A stretch of 64,000 nucleotides of DNA from Gordionus sp. m RMFG-2023 (GCF_954871325.1 NC_088779.1:4528846-4592845); one strand, 5' to 3'; positions 22,162-34,394 are shown, counted from the stretch's first letter. Notes: generated from the letters alone by a model not told the origin. Made by a program: numbers and translations.

Positions 22162-25100
22162 AAAAATGTGGGACTATCGATGAAAACTTCGAGATATCCG
22201 GAAGAGTGGCAATGGGAGACAACGCTCAATACGGAGATTTTCCTTGGGTTGTCAACCTAAGATTTTTGAGCCGTAATGGGTTGCTTCTATTCTGTTCTGG
22301 GAGCATCATAAATTCTTATTGGATTCTCACAGCTGCTCATTGTTTCGAGTATATATATATATATATATACATATAATAACTTGCATTATATTAATTGCGT
22401 TTTCATCATATTTCCTATAGTATAAATTATATATTCAAATATATTTATTTTTTAAAAAAAAACACGATATACACGAAGTTTACATTAACACAATTTCTAA
22501 TGATAATATTTATCAATATGGCGTATGTGATTTAGCGTGCCTTTTATCAAGGATGAATTAATTAACGACATGAAAGAAAGTGCGGCGAAGGGAATGGAAA
22601 AATTTTACAGAAAATTCAGGGTTTACGTAGGAGACTATGTTACGTCTAGGCGCGATAAGAACGAAGTCATGCATCAAGTTTCTCAGATATTGCTGCATTC
22701 TAAATATTCGGTCCTTCGTGATAAGAACATTTCGTTGGATCGCATACCCGAGAGTATATAATAAATTAATAAAAAAATAATAATATTTATTTATGTAAAT
22801 TATATTTATCGTATATTGGTAGACCTGTGCTGCGCCTCCAGCTCATGCTGCCACTGTCGGCAATTTTTGCGAATCGCCGTTTGAGTTAAACCGCACCAAC
22901 AAGCTCGCCAACAACTTAATCTGGCGAAGGCGCGATGTTAAAATGCCTAAAAAAAATTTTTTTTAATAAAATACCCGACCGGGCCATGCTAATGGTACCT
23001 CTATTGGTCTCTGACAAATTATAACTGATTAAAGGAAATGAGAAAAAGCAGCACTATGATGAATGATTATATTTTATATATTAATTTTAATCTATTATCT
23101 AAATTAAACTTGATCCGAGATTTCAAAATATGACGATTATTTTGGATACACATTTTACGACACTATTTTCATTTTTAATTTAAGCATTTTGAAACTTATT
23201 GACGATGATCGAAATACAGAAAAAGGTTTTTATTTTAGCCGCCGTCATTGGATATCATTTGGTTATCTCAAATGGCCCACAGATCTTGATCACGAGATCT
23301 TTAATGTAATAATTATTTTTAACCGCTTTAGGTGTAAGAGAACCTTTGGTTAACAACGATATAGCCTTGGTCAAGGTTTCGCAAGTCATTAATTTTAATC
23401 GATACGTTAAGCCTATATGCGTATCCTTTAAAAATGACACCGGGATCGATGATGTATTCATAACTGAGAAGATTTGTCAAATCGCCGGTTGGGGTGGAAC
23501 CTCTACCATGGGTGAGCTATATTACTTCCCTCGATTATTACTATTTAAAATAAGAATTTAGAAAGCAGGGGTTTGGAAACCAAATCATTAGAATTTCTAT
23601 AAATTGAATACTGAATCCTTAATTTTATAGAACCAGAACAGGTTCCAAGAATTTTATTTTTCCAGGCCTTAGGCTGGGTTATAAAATATAATTTTTTTTA
23701 AAGCAGCTTTCCCTTCTTTTTTTGCTATCATAAAAATGTTTTTATTTGTTGATAACTTATTTGTATACATTTTGTTTGGGAGAGAAGGGTTTAGTGGAAT
23801 TATATTTGCAAGTTTGAGATGATACATACAAAACAGAAAATTTCAGAAAAACCGTATCTCCCTGGTTATGTCTAAGTCTGAAGAAAGTATATTTTATAAA
23901 GAGATTGGACTCTGAGACTAGTTAAATCGAAAACGAATCCCGGAATAACTATCTAAATTTAGGGAAATAGACATTTTGTTTATCATAAAATTCATTCAAT
24001 CGATATCAATTATTATTAGAAGAGATAACAGGAAATGTTAATTTAAAAGATTTATTTTTTTTATGCATAGAAAAAAGCGATGTATTGCAAGCGGCTTTCA
24101 TTCCTTTTTTGTCACCTAGAATTTGTGAAAATACTTACAAAACGTTATTCGATAAAGTTCAGATGATTTGCGCTGGAGATGTTCATGAGGGGCCAGACGT
24201 GTGTGCTGGAGATAGTGGAGGACCTCTCTCGTGCTTAGATAATCGTATTCTATTTTAAACTTTTTTATTTTTAAAAGATTTTTTTTTTGGCAAATTTCAA
24301 AGTTAAGGCATATCAGCTTTGAATTTCCTGACCCTTACGACATATATATAGCAGTATCAAAATTAGTAAATATACTTAGTGTATGTCTATAGATTTTAAT
24401 AACTATTTTAACGACACGTGCTATCAGGGACTTGTTTCAAATAAATCTAAGTTATGATGACCATTGACATTATTATTCCAATAAGTTTCTGTTAGTTTTA
24501 TACAGAACTACGCGGTTTAGGCTAAGGCCAGATCCTATACTCACAGTGGTCCCTACAACTAGGGAGGGGGTCTGAACTGTTTCCAAAAATTTGAGTGGGG
24601 GTACTTTTATTGTTTTAAAAAAATTTTTTAAATTTAATTCTTTTGTTTAACTACATCCATCCATAACCAAGTGATTTCTGGTTTATGATATCTCTGCCAA
24701 GTATTTTTCCCCAAAATAGGATCAATTTTGTTTGAAATTTAAATAAAATGTACATTCGTTGTACTTCCAATTAATCTGATATAACCACAAAATTTACATG
24801 CTATACAATGTATTCCTCAAGATTGGGTAGATAGTGGCCTGATTATTGGTCCAATGAAATCATTGTGCATGTTACTGCGCTAAAAACGCAAAATTTTCTG
24901 AAAAGTTGGCAATAACTAAAAATTCTCCTACATTTAAATTGCATTTTAAAGAGTTTTGAAATATTAAAACTATAAACGATTGGGGAATTAAATTTTAATT
25001 TTTCGATTAAATAATTTACAACTTCATTGGCGGATCTTGTCAGCGTTTTGAGAGTAGTGCGATTCAACTGCCAATCATTGTTTAAATGTTATGTAATCTA

Positions 25101-28100
25101 TTGAATTCGCTTAAAGTGGTTTTATTATTTTTGAAGATCCGAGGCAAATACTCTTTATTAAATAACATCCTGGCTGGGCTGGATATCCCACCCTCCTCTC
25201 AAATATTTTGTTAGTTTAAAAAAAAGTAAGGGCCTATCATTTAGACATAATAAACATTCATACATAACTATTCATTAAATTTAAATATGATATTTATGTT
25301 AAATTTTATCAATTCTATATAGAGGGTCATAACTCCTAGACTCATGTTTATCCTAGTCTAGGATTTTGTACAAATATAAAGCAGTGTGATATCTATCAGA
25401 AAAAAAAATTGCAAGAATACCTCTTATTTCCTATTTTATGCATCCGGGTTTAGATATTAATTAGATTTTGTATCACATATTAATTTATATGTCATATTAA
25501 ATAACTATTAAGCTATTATAATAAAATTTATATTATTACTCTAACAATTATTTCTCGAGATATTTGAAAATAAATGAGGTGTATTTTATCAAAATTTACC
25601 ATTTTTCCTGGTTTAAACACCCATATCTTATTGGATAAGCAGTGGAGAGGTAGAATTTCATTTTTTTTAATAGTATATACTACCAATTTAAAAAAATTAT
25701 GAGGGGGTCGGGTTTAACCTTGGTTGATTTTATATGGAATTCACCACTGACAAAAAATATTTGTAATTAAAATGGTAAAACGAAAATCTCTTTAATCAAT
25801 ATAATATTGAAGGAACTTATCACACTTTAGGCTTTGCTTGTCCCCCTAGAATTCTTTCAATTATATTCTATTTAAATAAATTTATGTATATTATAGAATT
25901 GTATAAACTATAAATTATAACTAAAGAATCCAACAAAATATTTGGAATTATTAGTTGGGGTGGGCATTGTGAAATGGCAAAAAATCAGTCGCTTGGAGTT
26001 TACACGAGGGTATCTCAGTACACCGATTGGATCATAAGCTGCATGAATCAGTTCAGCCAGAGATATTGTTTGGATCCCTTAAAGTTTATGAATAAAAACT
26101 CAAATATAGGTGATTCCTTAATTGTCACCGATACCTTACCCAGTAATAATTTAACACCCCCACCGCCCACGCTAGTTGAAACATCAGAAACAATGATATC
26201 CGAGTCACCGTTATACGTTGCAACTCCGGATAATTCTATGGTAACTTATAAAGTATCTGAGCTTTATCTGAAAAACCCTAGGCAAATATTAAACCAAAGG
26301 AGGTGTTCTTGCGATTGGCAAATTATCGAAATGAGCGGCGATTCTAATCTACAGCAGCATAAATGTGTAAGTCGAAGGCAAAAGGACAAAATCTGGATAG
26401 ATGCCAAGAGTTCCTGTCAATCCAGAGAGGCGCAATTGCTAACATTGAAATCGATAGAGGATATTTATTCTTTCGTGGAGAAGATTGATAAATCTCACTT
26501 TCCAGTTTGGTTGGGTTTATATTACGAAGGAAATGTTTTGAATAACAAACAAAATTTTCATTGGGTTGATGGGAGTCCAATCAGTGATGCCATATTGTAA
26601 GATAATTTTCAACATTATAAAAAAAAATACATCATTATACTATTCAATGTCTATAAAAATTTCAGTTCAATCATCGAAGCCGGGACAGAAAATGAAAGAT
26701 GTTTTGTATTGACTGTTGCCAAAAACGCTCCCACAAACGTCAAATTTGTCATACAAGCAAAATCATGCCAGGATATTGTTCCATACATATGCCAAATTAT
26801 AGGTGATATTTATTTCTTTCTATAAAATAAAATTTAAAATGAACTAATCTCTTATGGGTATAATTGAAAAATTTCGAGAGTTTGTTATGCAATGTTTTTG
26901 GAGAGTGACTTAAAGTAACAAAAAAAAATTCATAACTATATATCCTTATTATTTAGTTCATATTGAAAATATATAAATTAAAAGCGAAGACCTGCCAGCC
27001 CAGGTCACCCGGGTCTAGCCGTATTTTAGTTTTTACCCGGGTCGGGCCTTTCGGTCCGGGCTCCACAAATGGTCTGCAGGTCTCTGATTAAAAGTATGAC
27101 CTTAAAAAATGTATATAATATATATATATATATAAATTTATCGAAAATATAAACCAAGAAAACCAAGGTTCTATAGAATTTGGTGATTTCTTAAAACCCA
27201 AAACTCTAAAATATTGCGGCTCATACACCAAACATTCGCTATCGTACACCAACCTATCCATCAGCAGCGATCGTTCCGTAATTTTGCAGAACGACGTTTT
27301 AATAGATTCTTTTTACGCTGTCATACCGCATTTGATTAATTGGAATTCCGCCTATTATTACGACATCTTGGAATTCGATTATGCCGGCGTCTCGGCACCC
27401 AATTTTCTTAATCAAACATTTTCCAGTTCTATATTAAAGGAGAATGACGGATCGGATCAACAATCCTTGCCATCAGAAAGTTATTTTCAATCTGGGGGAC
27501 TCATTATTGATCCTGTATATGGAGAAAATTTTGTCTCCACTCAGACCATCAAATCGTTCGATAAGTCAGCTTCTATCATTAATTCTTTCCCCATATACGG
27601 AGGTCAGAACGGAGGTAAAACTCTTGTTTTATTCTCCACTAGTTCTTACCCATATCAAATAACGGATATCGATATTCATATGCCGTCTAAGCAATTATAC
27701 GCTTGCAATAAGGCTAGTGGACAGATATTGGTTTACGATTATTTTGCCGATCAAGGTGAAGTTTTAGCCAAGTTCTCACATATATTTGGTCAAAAGAGGC
27801 AGTCCATTAATCGTGACACAAATCATCTTACGAAGCCTGCCAATACAGGTTTATTGAAATGAAATATTTTTATAACTAATTTTATATTTACCCTCAGTGT
27901 AATATTAATATTATTTACAATCTTTTTTTTTAATTTATAGAAGATACCTGTGATGAATTTGGTGCTTTTGCCTATCAAGACAATTGTATGATTCATATAA
28001 TGCACGATAAGTTATACGTTATAGATCACTGCTCAGCCGAGTACCAATTTTCTAGACTTCAAGTTTACAATTCTCTTCAAAATACAGAATGTTCCAGGGA

Positions 28101-28458
28101 TAAGTATGATAAAAACGTCATTTCGGCAAAATACGTAGATGACGGCCCTATAGGTTTACACGTGAGTAAAGACAGAGTATTTACATCTCCCGTTCAATCT
28201 ACCTCATACTCGGCCACGATAAATACCGTTTACATTTTGTATTGGAGCCAAATTCATGTATACGATCATGTGACCAAACACAGCTCGCAGAATAATTTAG
28301 TCCTCGAGACTCTATTCCAGCTTGTCACCAAATACTCTAACCCCACATTGCATTTTGGACACCACGGGTTGACCATTTGGAATAACAATTTATTAGCCGT
28401 TTATAACAATGTTCGCGATCAAAGAAAAATCCTCGTTTTCGACTTGTTATCATCGTGA
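22162..28458 (+). CDS. Trypsin-like protease / C-type lectin-like / novel C-terminal domain protein
   Basis: Predicted secreted serine protease, 5' exon(s) not found. Eight exons join in phase: 22162-22348, 22536-22753, 23332-23511, 24071-24244, 25927-26596, 26666-26802, 27168-27848, 27941-28458 (920 residues). Residues 1-300 are an S1 trypsin domain: activation site ISGR/VAMG, triad His59 (TAAHC), Asp144 (NNDIAL), Ser243 (GDSGGP). Asp237 sits at the S1-pocket base, so cleavage after Arg/Lys is likely; the N-terminal KCG cysteine could tether the light chain to ICVS. Residues 300-375 are a Pro/Thr/Ser linker. Residues 379-521 are a C-type-lectin-like fold (VWLGL, FHWVDGSP, final YICQ) without EPN, QPD or WND motifs, so calcium-dependent sugar binding is doubtful. 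Residues 522-920 are unrecognised, with spaced Tyr/Val strands such as SGQILVYDYF and QRKILVFDLL suggesting a beta-propeller. Several introns are phase 1, as in shuffled extracellular modules. No break was seen. Confidence 0.88.
22822..23013. mobile_element. Family E-like element in protease intron 2
   Basis: The right end inverts to CAGAGACCAATAGAGGTACC, matching the family E copy at 42974 (CAGAGACCTGCAGAAGTACC), and the following CCCGACCGGGCC matches its GC-rich interior. The left half (22822-22950) is GC-rich and keeps an open frame (TCAAPPAHAATVGNFCESPF and onward, about 48 codons) that cannot be joined to the flanking protease exons in phase. No target duplication was seen. Confidence 0.5.
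26985..27086. mobile_element. Family E MITE, 102 bp, in protease intron 6
   Basis: A GC-rich fold-back (ACCCGGGTCGGGCC core) ending CTGCAGGTCTCTG, flanked by a perfect 8-bp duplication ATTAAAAG (26977-26984, 27087-27094). It lies about 80 bp before the exon that starts the C-terminal domain. Inserted recently enough to keep an exact duplication. Confidence 0.9.
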
Positions 28459-28889
28459 ATTTGTAATGATTGTTTTTCTGAACCGGGTCTACTTTAATAC
28501 TATTTTTTATAGATGTCGACATTTTAAAAAAAAACACTTCTAGCAATTTGTGTTTACGAAAACGATAAATAATATTCACAAATGGTAGCCTTCATATTGT
28601 TGTATTATCAGGATCTAGTCGAGCCCATAAATTTAATTTCTTTTTATTTTATTAAGGTCAATCTCATTATATTATCAATGTTCAAAAAAAAATAATTATA
28701 CATGTAAACTTTACAAGCGATTACTTGAAAAGTTGAAAATAATATTCTTATATATATATATAACTTATCAGACTTTATAAGTCTGCTTAAGCTAAAATTC
28801 TAACAATATTGTGACAATCAGCTGATCTCTCTAAATTCCTATTGAATCCGGATTCAGCCAGTTTGAGCTTTAAAAATAATTAATATTTA
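28459..28889. other. 3' flank of the protease gene
   Basis: AT-rich; presumably carries the 3'UTR. No canonical AATAAA close to the stop stands out (ATAAATAATATTC near 28566 is the nearest variant). Confidence 0.35.
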
Positions 28890-28897
28890 GTTTTGTT

Positions 28898-29078
28898 TAG
28901 TGTTGTTAAACGGCTCAATTTAAATTTAGATTTTACCCAATATTATACAAGCCCTTGAGATTTCGTTAATGAATGCCCGAACCTTTCTGATGAGCAAAAT
29001 CTACAGGCATGGGTAATATTATTAAGGATAAGATATTAGGTTAGCCGTTAAAAATCGAGTCGTTTAATAACTATACTC
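28898..29078. mobile_element. Family A MITE with 8-bp duplication
   Basis: The left end is TAGTGTTGTTAAACGGCTCA and the right end is worn (GTCGTTTAATAACTATACTC). The flanks are an exact GTTTTGTT duplication (28890-28897, 29079-29086). Confidence 0.82.
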
Positions 29079-29144
29079 GTTTTGTTAGACTTCTTTATTT
29101 TAAAATTGTACGTTTGAGATTAGAATATTCTCCTCGGGGATTAA

Positions 29145-29336
29145 GATAAGCTCGTATCTTTAAAAACAGCTGATCCAATATTTTCGCTAAATAAAAATTA
29201 CGCAAACTTCTAGATTTTATTAATAGATGCCCAAACCATTCTGCTATGAGCAAAAAAAATTTCAAGGCTTACGCAATATTCAAGGTTAGAATATAGGATT
29301 AACCGTTTTGAAAATACGCGCCGTTTAACAACACTA
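29145..29336. mobile_element. Family A/B MITE, left end worn
   Basis: The right end GCCGTTTAACAACACTA is intact at 29336, and the core (AATAGATGCCCAAACCATTC, GCTTACGCAATATT) is clear; the left terminus is lost near 29145. Confidence 0.7.
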
Positions 29337-29743
29337 AGAATGAGCAATTAGTAATTTATTATACAGTCTTAATTTTTTTTTTCAGGCGGTGTCTGGCTCG
29401 GGTTTTCAAGCAAATATCTATTTAAACCGAGTCCACGCTCTAAAAAAAAATTACATCGTAATCAGGGCAAAGAAGATTTATTTTTAAGGCTTCTGGAATG
29501 AACTTAATTTAGATATCTGAAAAAAAACAACACTTTCAGACAAATAAATACTATGAGTAAAAAGATATTGTAATTATATAAATACCAATCCGTCTAATCT
29601 AACCCCCTAATCATCTCATTAGAAGAAAATCACAACAGGCATTAAGCATATACTTTAAGCCATATTTTCATATTTGTACCCCTAAATTATGCATTTTTTT
29701 ACCTATGGGAATCTTCGCGCCTATATATTCAACATTGGTGTCG

Positions 29744-29885
29744 TTATAAAAGGACCCATTTGTGTTCATTTTTAAAAACGGCTCGATTAAGATTTTAGCC
29801 AAAATAATATTATGTAAAACCTCATTATTTAGGCAAATACGAATCCAAACATTTCTGCCACATATCTGCAAAATCTCTAGGCCTA
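29744..29885. mobile_element. Family B MITE relic
   Basis: AACGGCTCGATTAAGATTTTAGCC and the TATTATGTAAAAC block match the B subfamily (compare 30571-30779). It is cut off by the family C element that begins at 29888. Confidence 0.6.
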
Positions 29886-29887
29886 CC

Positions 29888-30224
29888 AATGACGTATATA
29901 ATATCTAAACTGACGATTCATTCATTAAAATGCATTTTTAAGCGTCGTTAAAAGCAAATCAGCTGGACCCGCCATTTTGGTAACACATATAGTAATTATT
30001 CTCATGTTAAAAACTAACTATTAAATTGATAACTTGCTTCCTTATTATCTCGATGATCCGGTAATTCTTTAATAAAGTTTTCATCAGATATATGAATAAA
30101 TTAGGCTCTCGTTTAAAATTTTAATAATGATTAGTGTAACCAAGATGGCGTCTCCAGCTGATTTGCATTGATGTACACTTTTAATGAATGAATCGTCTCA
30201 GTCTAGGTATCATATATGTCATTT
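29888..30224. mobile_element. Family C MITE
   Basis: Begins AATGACGTATATAATATC and ends ATATATGTCATT. Inside it, GACGATTCATTCATTAAAATGC and the inverse at the other end form long imperfect arms, with a GATAACTTGCTTCC core shared by the copies at 44207 and 50811. Confidence 0.82.
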
Positions 30225-30570
30225 GAGTAGTACATAATATTATTAAAATTTTAATCGGGACGTTTGTGAAATACAACACTTATTTTCTACTAAAAAGAGG
30301 ATATTTATTTTTTTAAAGTCTTATGAGCATTATTCTAAAATAAAACGTAAAACATTAGTCTAAAAAAGTAACCCGATCTCATTATATCTTTTTTATAATA
30401 TTTTATTACCCGATTATTTGATTATTATCTTAAAATAATATTTTTCTTAAAAAAAAGAAAATTTCTCTTTCTAAGCTATTAATAAAATTGGACTAGTTTC
30501 CAGTTATCCATTTCTCCAGGATATATTTTTCCCGACTTAAAAGATTGCTAATACCATGGGATATAGATAG

Positions 30571-30779
30571 TAGTGTTGTAAAAAAAAAGCCCGATGATTT
30601 GGGTCGATTTTTCAAAACGGTCCTATTAAGATTTTAGTTAAAATAATATTATGTAAAGCATTGAGATTTGGCTAATAAGATGTCCAAGCATTTCGGCTAG
30701 CTCTATGTGCAAAATTTTTAGGCTTAAGTAAGGTTATTTTTTGGTTATAATCTTAAATCAGACCTTTTTAACAACACTA
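30571..30779. mobile_element. Family B MITE
   Basis: Ends TAGTGTTGTAAA and TTTTTAACAACACTA. The core reads TAAGATTTTAGTTAAAATAA and TAGATGTCCAAGCATTTCGG-like blocks. Flanks ATAGATAG and TTAGATAG are a near duplication (one mismatch, end set one base later). Confidence 0.75.
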
Positions 30780-30904
30780 ATTAGATAGAATGATATTAAC
30801 ATTAAATATAAGACCATTTTTAAGTTGCATTTATAAAATATATCAAACCCTAAAAAGTATGTTAATTTTAAATATCGCGCGGATAGAGAATTAATCTTAA
30901 TCAT

Positions 30905-31027
30905 ATTATAAAAAAATTGCCATAGTGCCTGAGGTCTGGTCGGTTGAATACGTGCAACTCAATCCGATAGTTTTAGGTTCGAATCCAGCAGGAACCACGT
31001 TTTTTCTAAGGCCAACTAAGTGGTTCC
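30905..31027 (+). repeat. tRNA-like sequence with Pol III B box
   Basis: GGTTCGAATCC at 30976-30986 is a perfect B-box consensus, preceded by GAGGTCTGGTCGGTTGA, where a D arm/A box would sit, at suitable distance. The T stem does not pair well, so it is not a working tRNA. GGAACCAC (30991-30998) and GTGGTTCC (31020-31027) form a following hairpin. This fits a tRNA pseudogene or the head of a tRNA-derived SINE; no poly-A tail or duplicate copy was found. Confidence 0.5.
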
Positions 31028-31029
31028 TT

Positions 31030-33040
31030 CTTATGGGGGAAGGGGGGGATTGTTATTTAGAATATCGGAAACAAAAGCATGATTAAATATATTTTAAGAA
31101 ATGGGTCCTATTGAATTTTTTTTAATTGGTAGTTGTATAGGTAAGTTGCGTTATGCTGAATATGCAATAACTATCATAAACTAAAAATTATAATATATTT
31201 GTCTGCCGCTAAAAAAAAAGTCAATTTTTATATTTTGTAAATTTAGATTTGAACCAATTATTTTGAAAACCTTTTTTAAGACTTAATAATAATTCAAAAT
31301 TATGTGTAAATAAAGGATATCGACAATGACAAGACAACCACGATATTATAATACAAAACAGAATATATTAATAATATTATAATACAATAATATAGTAGCA
31401 AATAATATAATAATATTATCCTTGAGATTTAATAAAGTTATTATGTAAAAGCCAAAAAAAAAATTTTTCTCATTTTTTTTAAATATACCACCCCACCTTA
31501 ATTATGTTATGTTATTATCTTTACAATATCATAAGCGAAATATATCATGAAAATTACAATTTTATATACTCTAAAACCAGTTCGATGACATGACATGTTA
31601 TAAGGGTTTCAGTGACATACTTTAATAGATTAACGAATAATCAATGGTTCGAATTATTTCAACAAAATTCCTCAAAAGAATTGTCAAAAATGGGATTAAA
31701 AATTTTGGTTTACTACTTCTAGCTCCTCAATATTGACCGCGTTAAAAATTATATATTAAAATATAAAATAATTAACAAAAATTCGTATTTATAAAGATTG
31801 CACAATATTAAATACTTATATCATATTACGTATATATTATATATGATATATTAAATTTAATGGTCTTGACCAGTACTCTAGGCAAAATAAAATTTTCTAC
31901 TCGTATATTCAAATTATACAGGTTTAAAAAAAAATACTTCTAATCTATTATTATACTAATAAGGCGATTAGCGGTGTGTGCAACGGGCCGGTTTCAGCAA
32001 ATCCGCCCAATCGTTGCTTTAATTTTTTTAAATCTATTCGCCCGTCGGTTTATTTATCCAAAAATGATGTTTTAGCCGCCGGCTACATGTTTGATAATTG
32101 TTTCAGTAATTATAAACTCCATTTAGCAGAAATTTTGACAACAGGAGGTTAATCGAAACCGATTTTCTAAGAGAGGTCCGAACCCGTCCCGGACTCGTTT
32201 TTGTACACACAACGGTCTCTGTTTGGTCTGTAGTATCAAAATGCATAACCAAACAATTTTAAATTTCTGAACCCGGGTTGATATTTACTCTACGAGCAGT
32301 ATTAATGAAATATAAATGGATGATTGTTCTGCATTCTCCCGAAAAATAATTAAAAATTCAGTCCCCTAGCCGGTCTATTGTTTTAAATATATTTTTTAAC
32401 TCGTCTAGTAAAGCGCCCAACGTTCACATCTTTGGTGAGGGGTTGGACTAAACTCCTGCCCTTTGCTTAACCTCTAATGTCGATATATGCTATTATAATA
32501 AATTATGTTTTTAAAAAATATAATATATAACGGAAGATGACTATTTTTAAATATATAAATCATATTATACTTAAAAATATTTATTGTCATATATTATAAG
32601 CTTTAGACCCTAATTTTTATAACATATTTAAGTTTTATGAATGAAACAAAACAAAACCATAATGATTATAAATATCATTTTCGATTCGAGATTATAAATC
32701 ACTTATTATCGATTTATTTTTAGGGAAACTTTAATAGTTTTTGATTTCACTCCGTTTATGTTGAGAGAAGAATGGTTTAATTTGTTTTGTTTTTTAAATA
32801 AAAGGCAAATTGTTATAATTTAATAGTTATATATAAATATAAAATGAAGTATGTTTTCGATTTAATAACTTTTTTTGTAACATCAAATTAGAGGTCTGCA
32901 AATGAAAAAAAAATAATTCAGAATTGTTCACAGAATACTTTAAAATATTTAAATTTGATCTGCTAAATAGATGGGAGGGGGTAGGATATTATTTCATTTT
33001 CGTTTGCATTATAATTATCAATTTTTAAATAAATATGCTA
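31030..33040. other. AT-rich spacer with one GC-richer patch
   Basis: No gene seen. 31955-32240 is richer in G/C (GCAACGGGCCGGTTTC, CCCGTCCCGGAC), perhaps a worn GC-rich repeat, but no ends were found. Confidence 0.4.
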
Positions 33041-33044
33041 TACG

Positions 33045-33132
33045 TAACTTAAAATGGTGTCCACAGCTGTTTTATACTGGTGAGCACTTTTAATGAATGC
33101 ATCATCAGTCTAGGTATTCATGTGAGTCATTG
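33045..33132. mobile_element. Family C half element
   Basis: Matches only the right arm: TTTTAATGAATGCATCATCAGTCTAGG then GTGAGTCATTG. The left arm and core are absent. Confidence 0.65.
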
Positions 33133-33484
33133 ATCCAATTGCGACATAATATGTCTTTAAACTTAATTTCGAAAAAAAAAATTTATTTGTAAAAATAGGT
33201 GTTGCACACTTTAAAAAAGACAAAAGTGCAAACAAGATAAAAGTGATTGGCATTCGGTATTATAGGGAAAGGTGCTTAGAGATATTAGGAAGTGTTTCAA
33301 AAAAAAACTCTTGCAATTATCTCTTAGAATTTTTGAATTGTTGGTTAATAAATTATTTAAAAGGGAATAAAGAAATGATAATTAAAGAAATTAAAGCAGA
33401 AGTTATAAATTAAATGATAAATAATAATTGTTATTCATAAATATTTTATCACTTTTTTTTTTGATTTGATTGAAATAAATTTAA

Positions 33485-34096
33485 CCCTTCAATTGCGCAG
33501 GCGGGAATAATGCAGATCCTAGTCATTTTAAAAACCTTATTATACATAAAATTGTTTCGATATTTTTGCCTGAAATCTTTTAGTAGCCTAACATCTATAG
33601 ATAAAAGTGTATGTATGCAGAATTAATTTTGAAATTTTTCAGTAGTTCAAGAGTTATAACGGTCCTTTGGAGCTTGGGGTCATATATACCCCACCTATTC
33701 ACCCGTGTAACTTTTTAAAATCTGTTTTGGCATATATTTCGCATTAAATAAACGCTTTTTTGTATATATCATTTTTATTAAAGTTATATTATATTAATAT
33801 TTGAACCTTAGTTAGATACATTCGACATCATCAATTTTATTTATACATTTTTTTTATATCACATTGTGACATTTTTAAAATAATTTGTCAGTGACTCCCT
33901 TGACATAAGCTGTTATATAATGATAAAATAAGATTAAATTGTTAAAATCATTAACTTATAGTTTATTTAAGATATTTATTAATATATGAAAGCTACAAAT
34001 TGATTTGATCTTAATATACAATGCTTCTAAATTGGGGTCTTAGGGTACCCCACCAATTCTCTTGCATGATATTTTCTTCAACTGTACACTGAAGAG
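33485..34096. mobile_element. piggyBac-like MITE, 612 bp
   Basis: TTAA (33481-33484) then CCCTTCAATTGCGCAG; right end CAACTGTACACTGAAGAG then TTAA (34097-34100). The inner parts also mirror each other: GGGGTCATATATACCCCACC on the left against GGGGTCTTAGGGTACCCCACC on the right. No transposase coding. The ends resemble the piggyBac in exd intron 4 (CCCTTCA start). Confidence 0.75.
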
Positions 34097-34248
34097 TTAA
34101 ATTCATCACTCATTCACATCCTTCATTATAATAGGAATTTATACTAATTTTTTTTTATCCAAATTATAAAACTAATTGATTAAAAATGCTTAACCAACTA
34201 TTGAGATAAATTTTATTTTTCGTACAAATATTTATGGGTGGCTATTAG

Positions 34249-34393
34249 GTCATCTAATCTATTTTCAAAACATTCCAGGCTGAATGATGAGCTAAAAGCC
34301 ATAATAGACAATCGAAAAGAAATTGGCAAGCGAATAATTTTTATTACTGTACGGGATGGTGGGTTAAATAATTTTGAAACAATAAGCGGCCAG
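34249..34393 (+). CDS. Orphan exon candidate abutting a MITE
   Basis: After GCTATTAG, an open frame reads SSNLFSKHSRLNDELKAI, IDNRKEIGKRIIFITVRDGG, LNNFETISGQ. The amino-acid mix is protein-like rather than the Asn/Lys/Ile/Phe noise of the surroundings. It ends CAG just before GT. The G is host DNA and the T is the first base of the family A MITE at 34395, so the donor GTAGTG would be formed by the insertion. No matching exon was found up- or downstream. Product unknown; it may be a gene relic. Confidence 0.3.
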
Positions 34394-34394
34394 G

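Noticed and set aside
26344-26580. Minus-strand 78-codon frame within the lectin-like exon
   Set aside because: Antisense shadow of a well-supported exon.
30905-30990. Functional tRNA gene
   Set aside because: The B box is perfect but the T stem and acceptor stem do not pair, so it is at best a pseudogene or SINE head.
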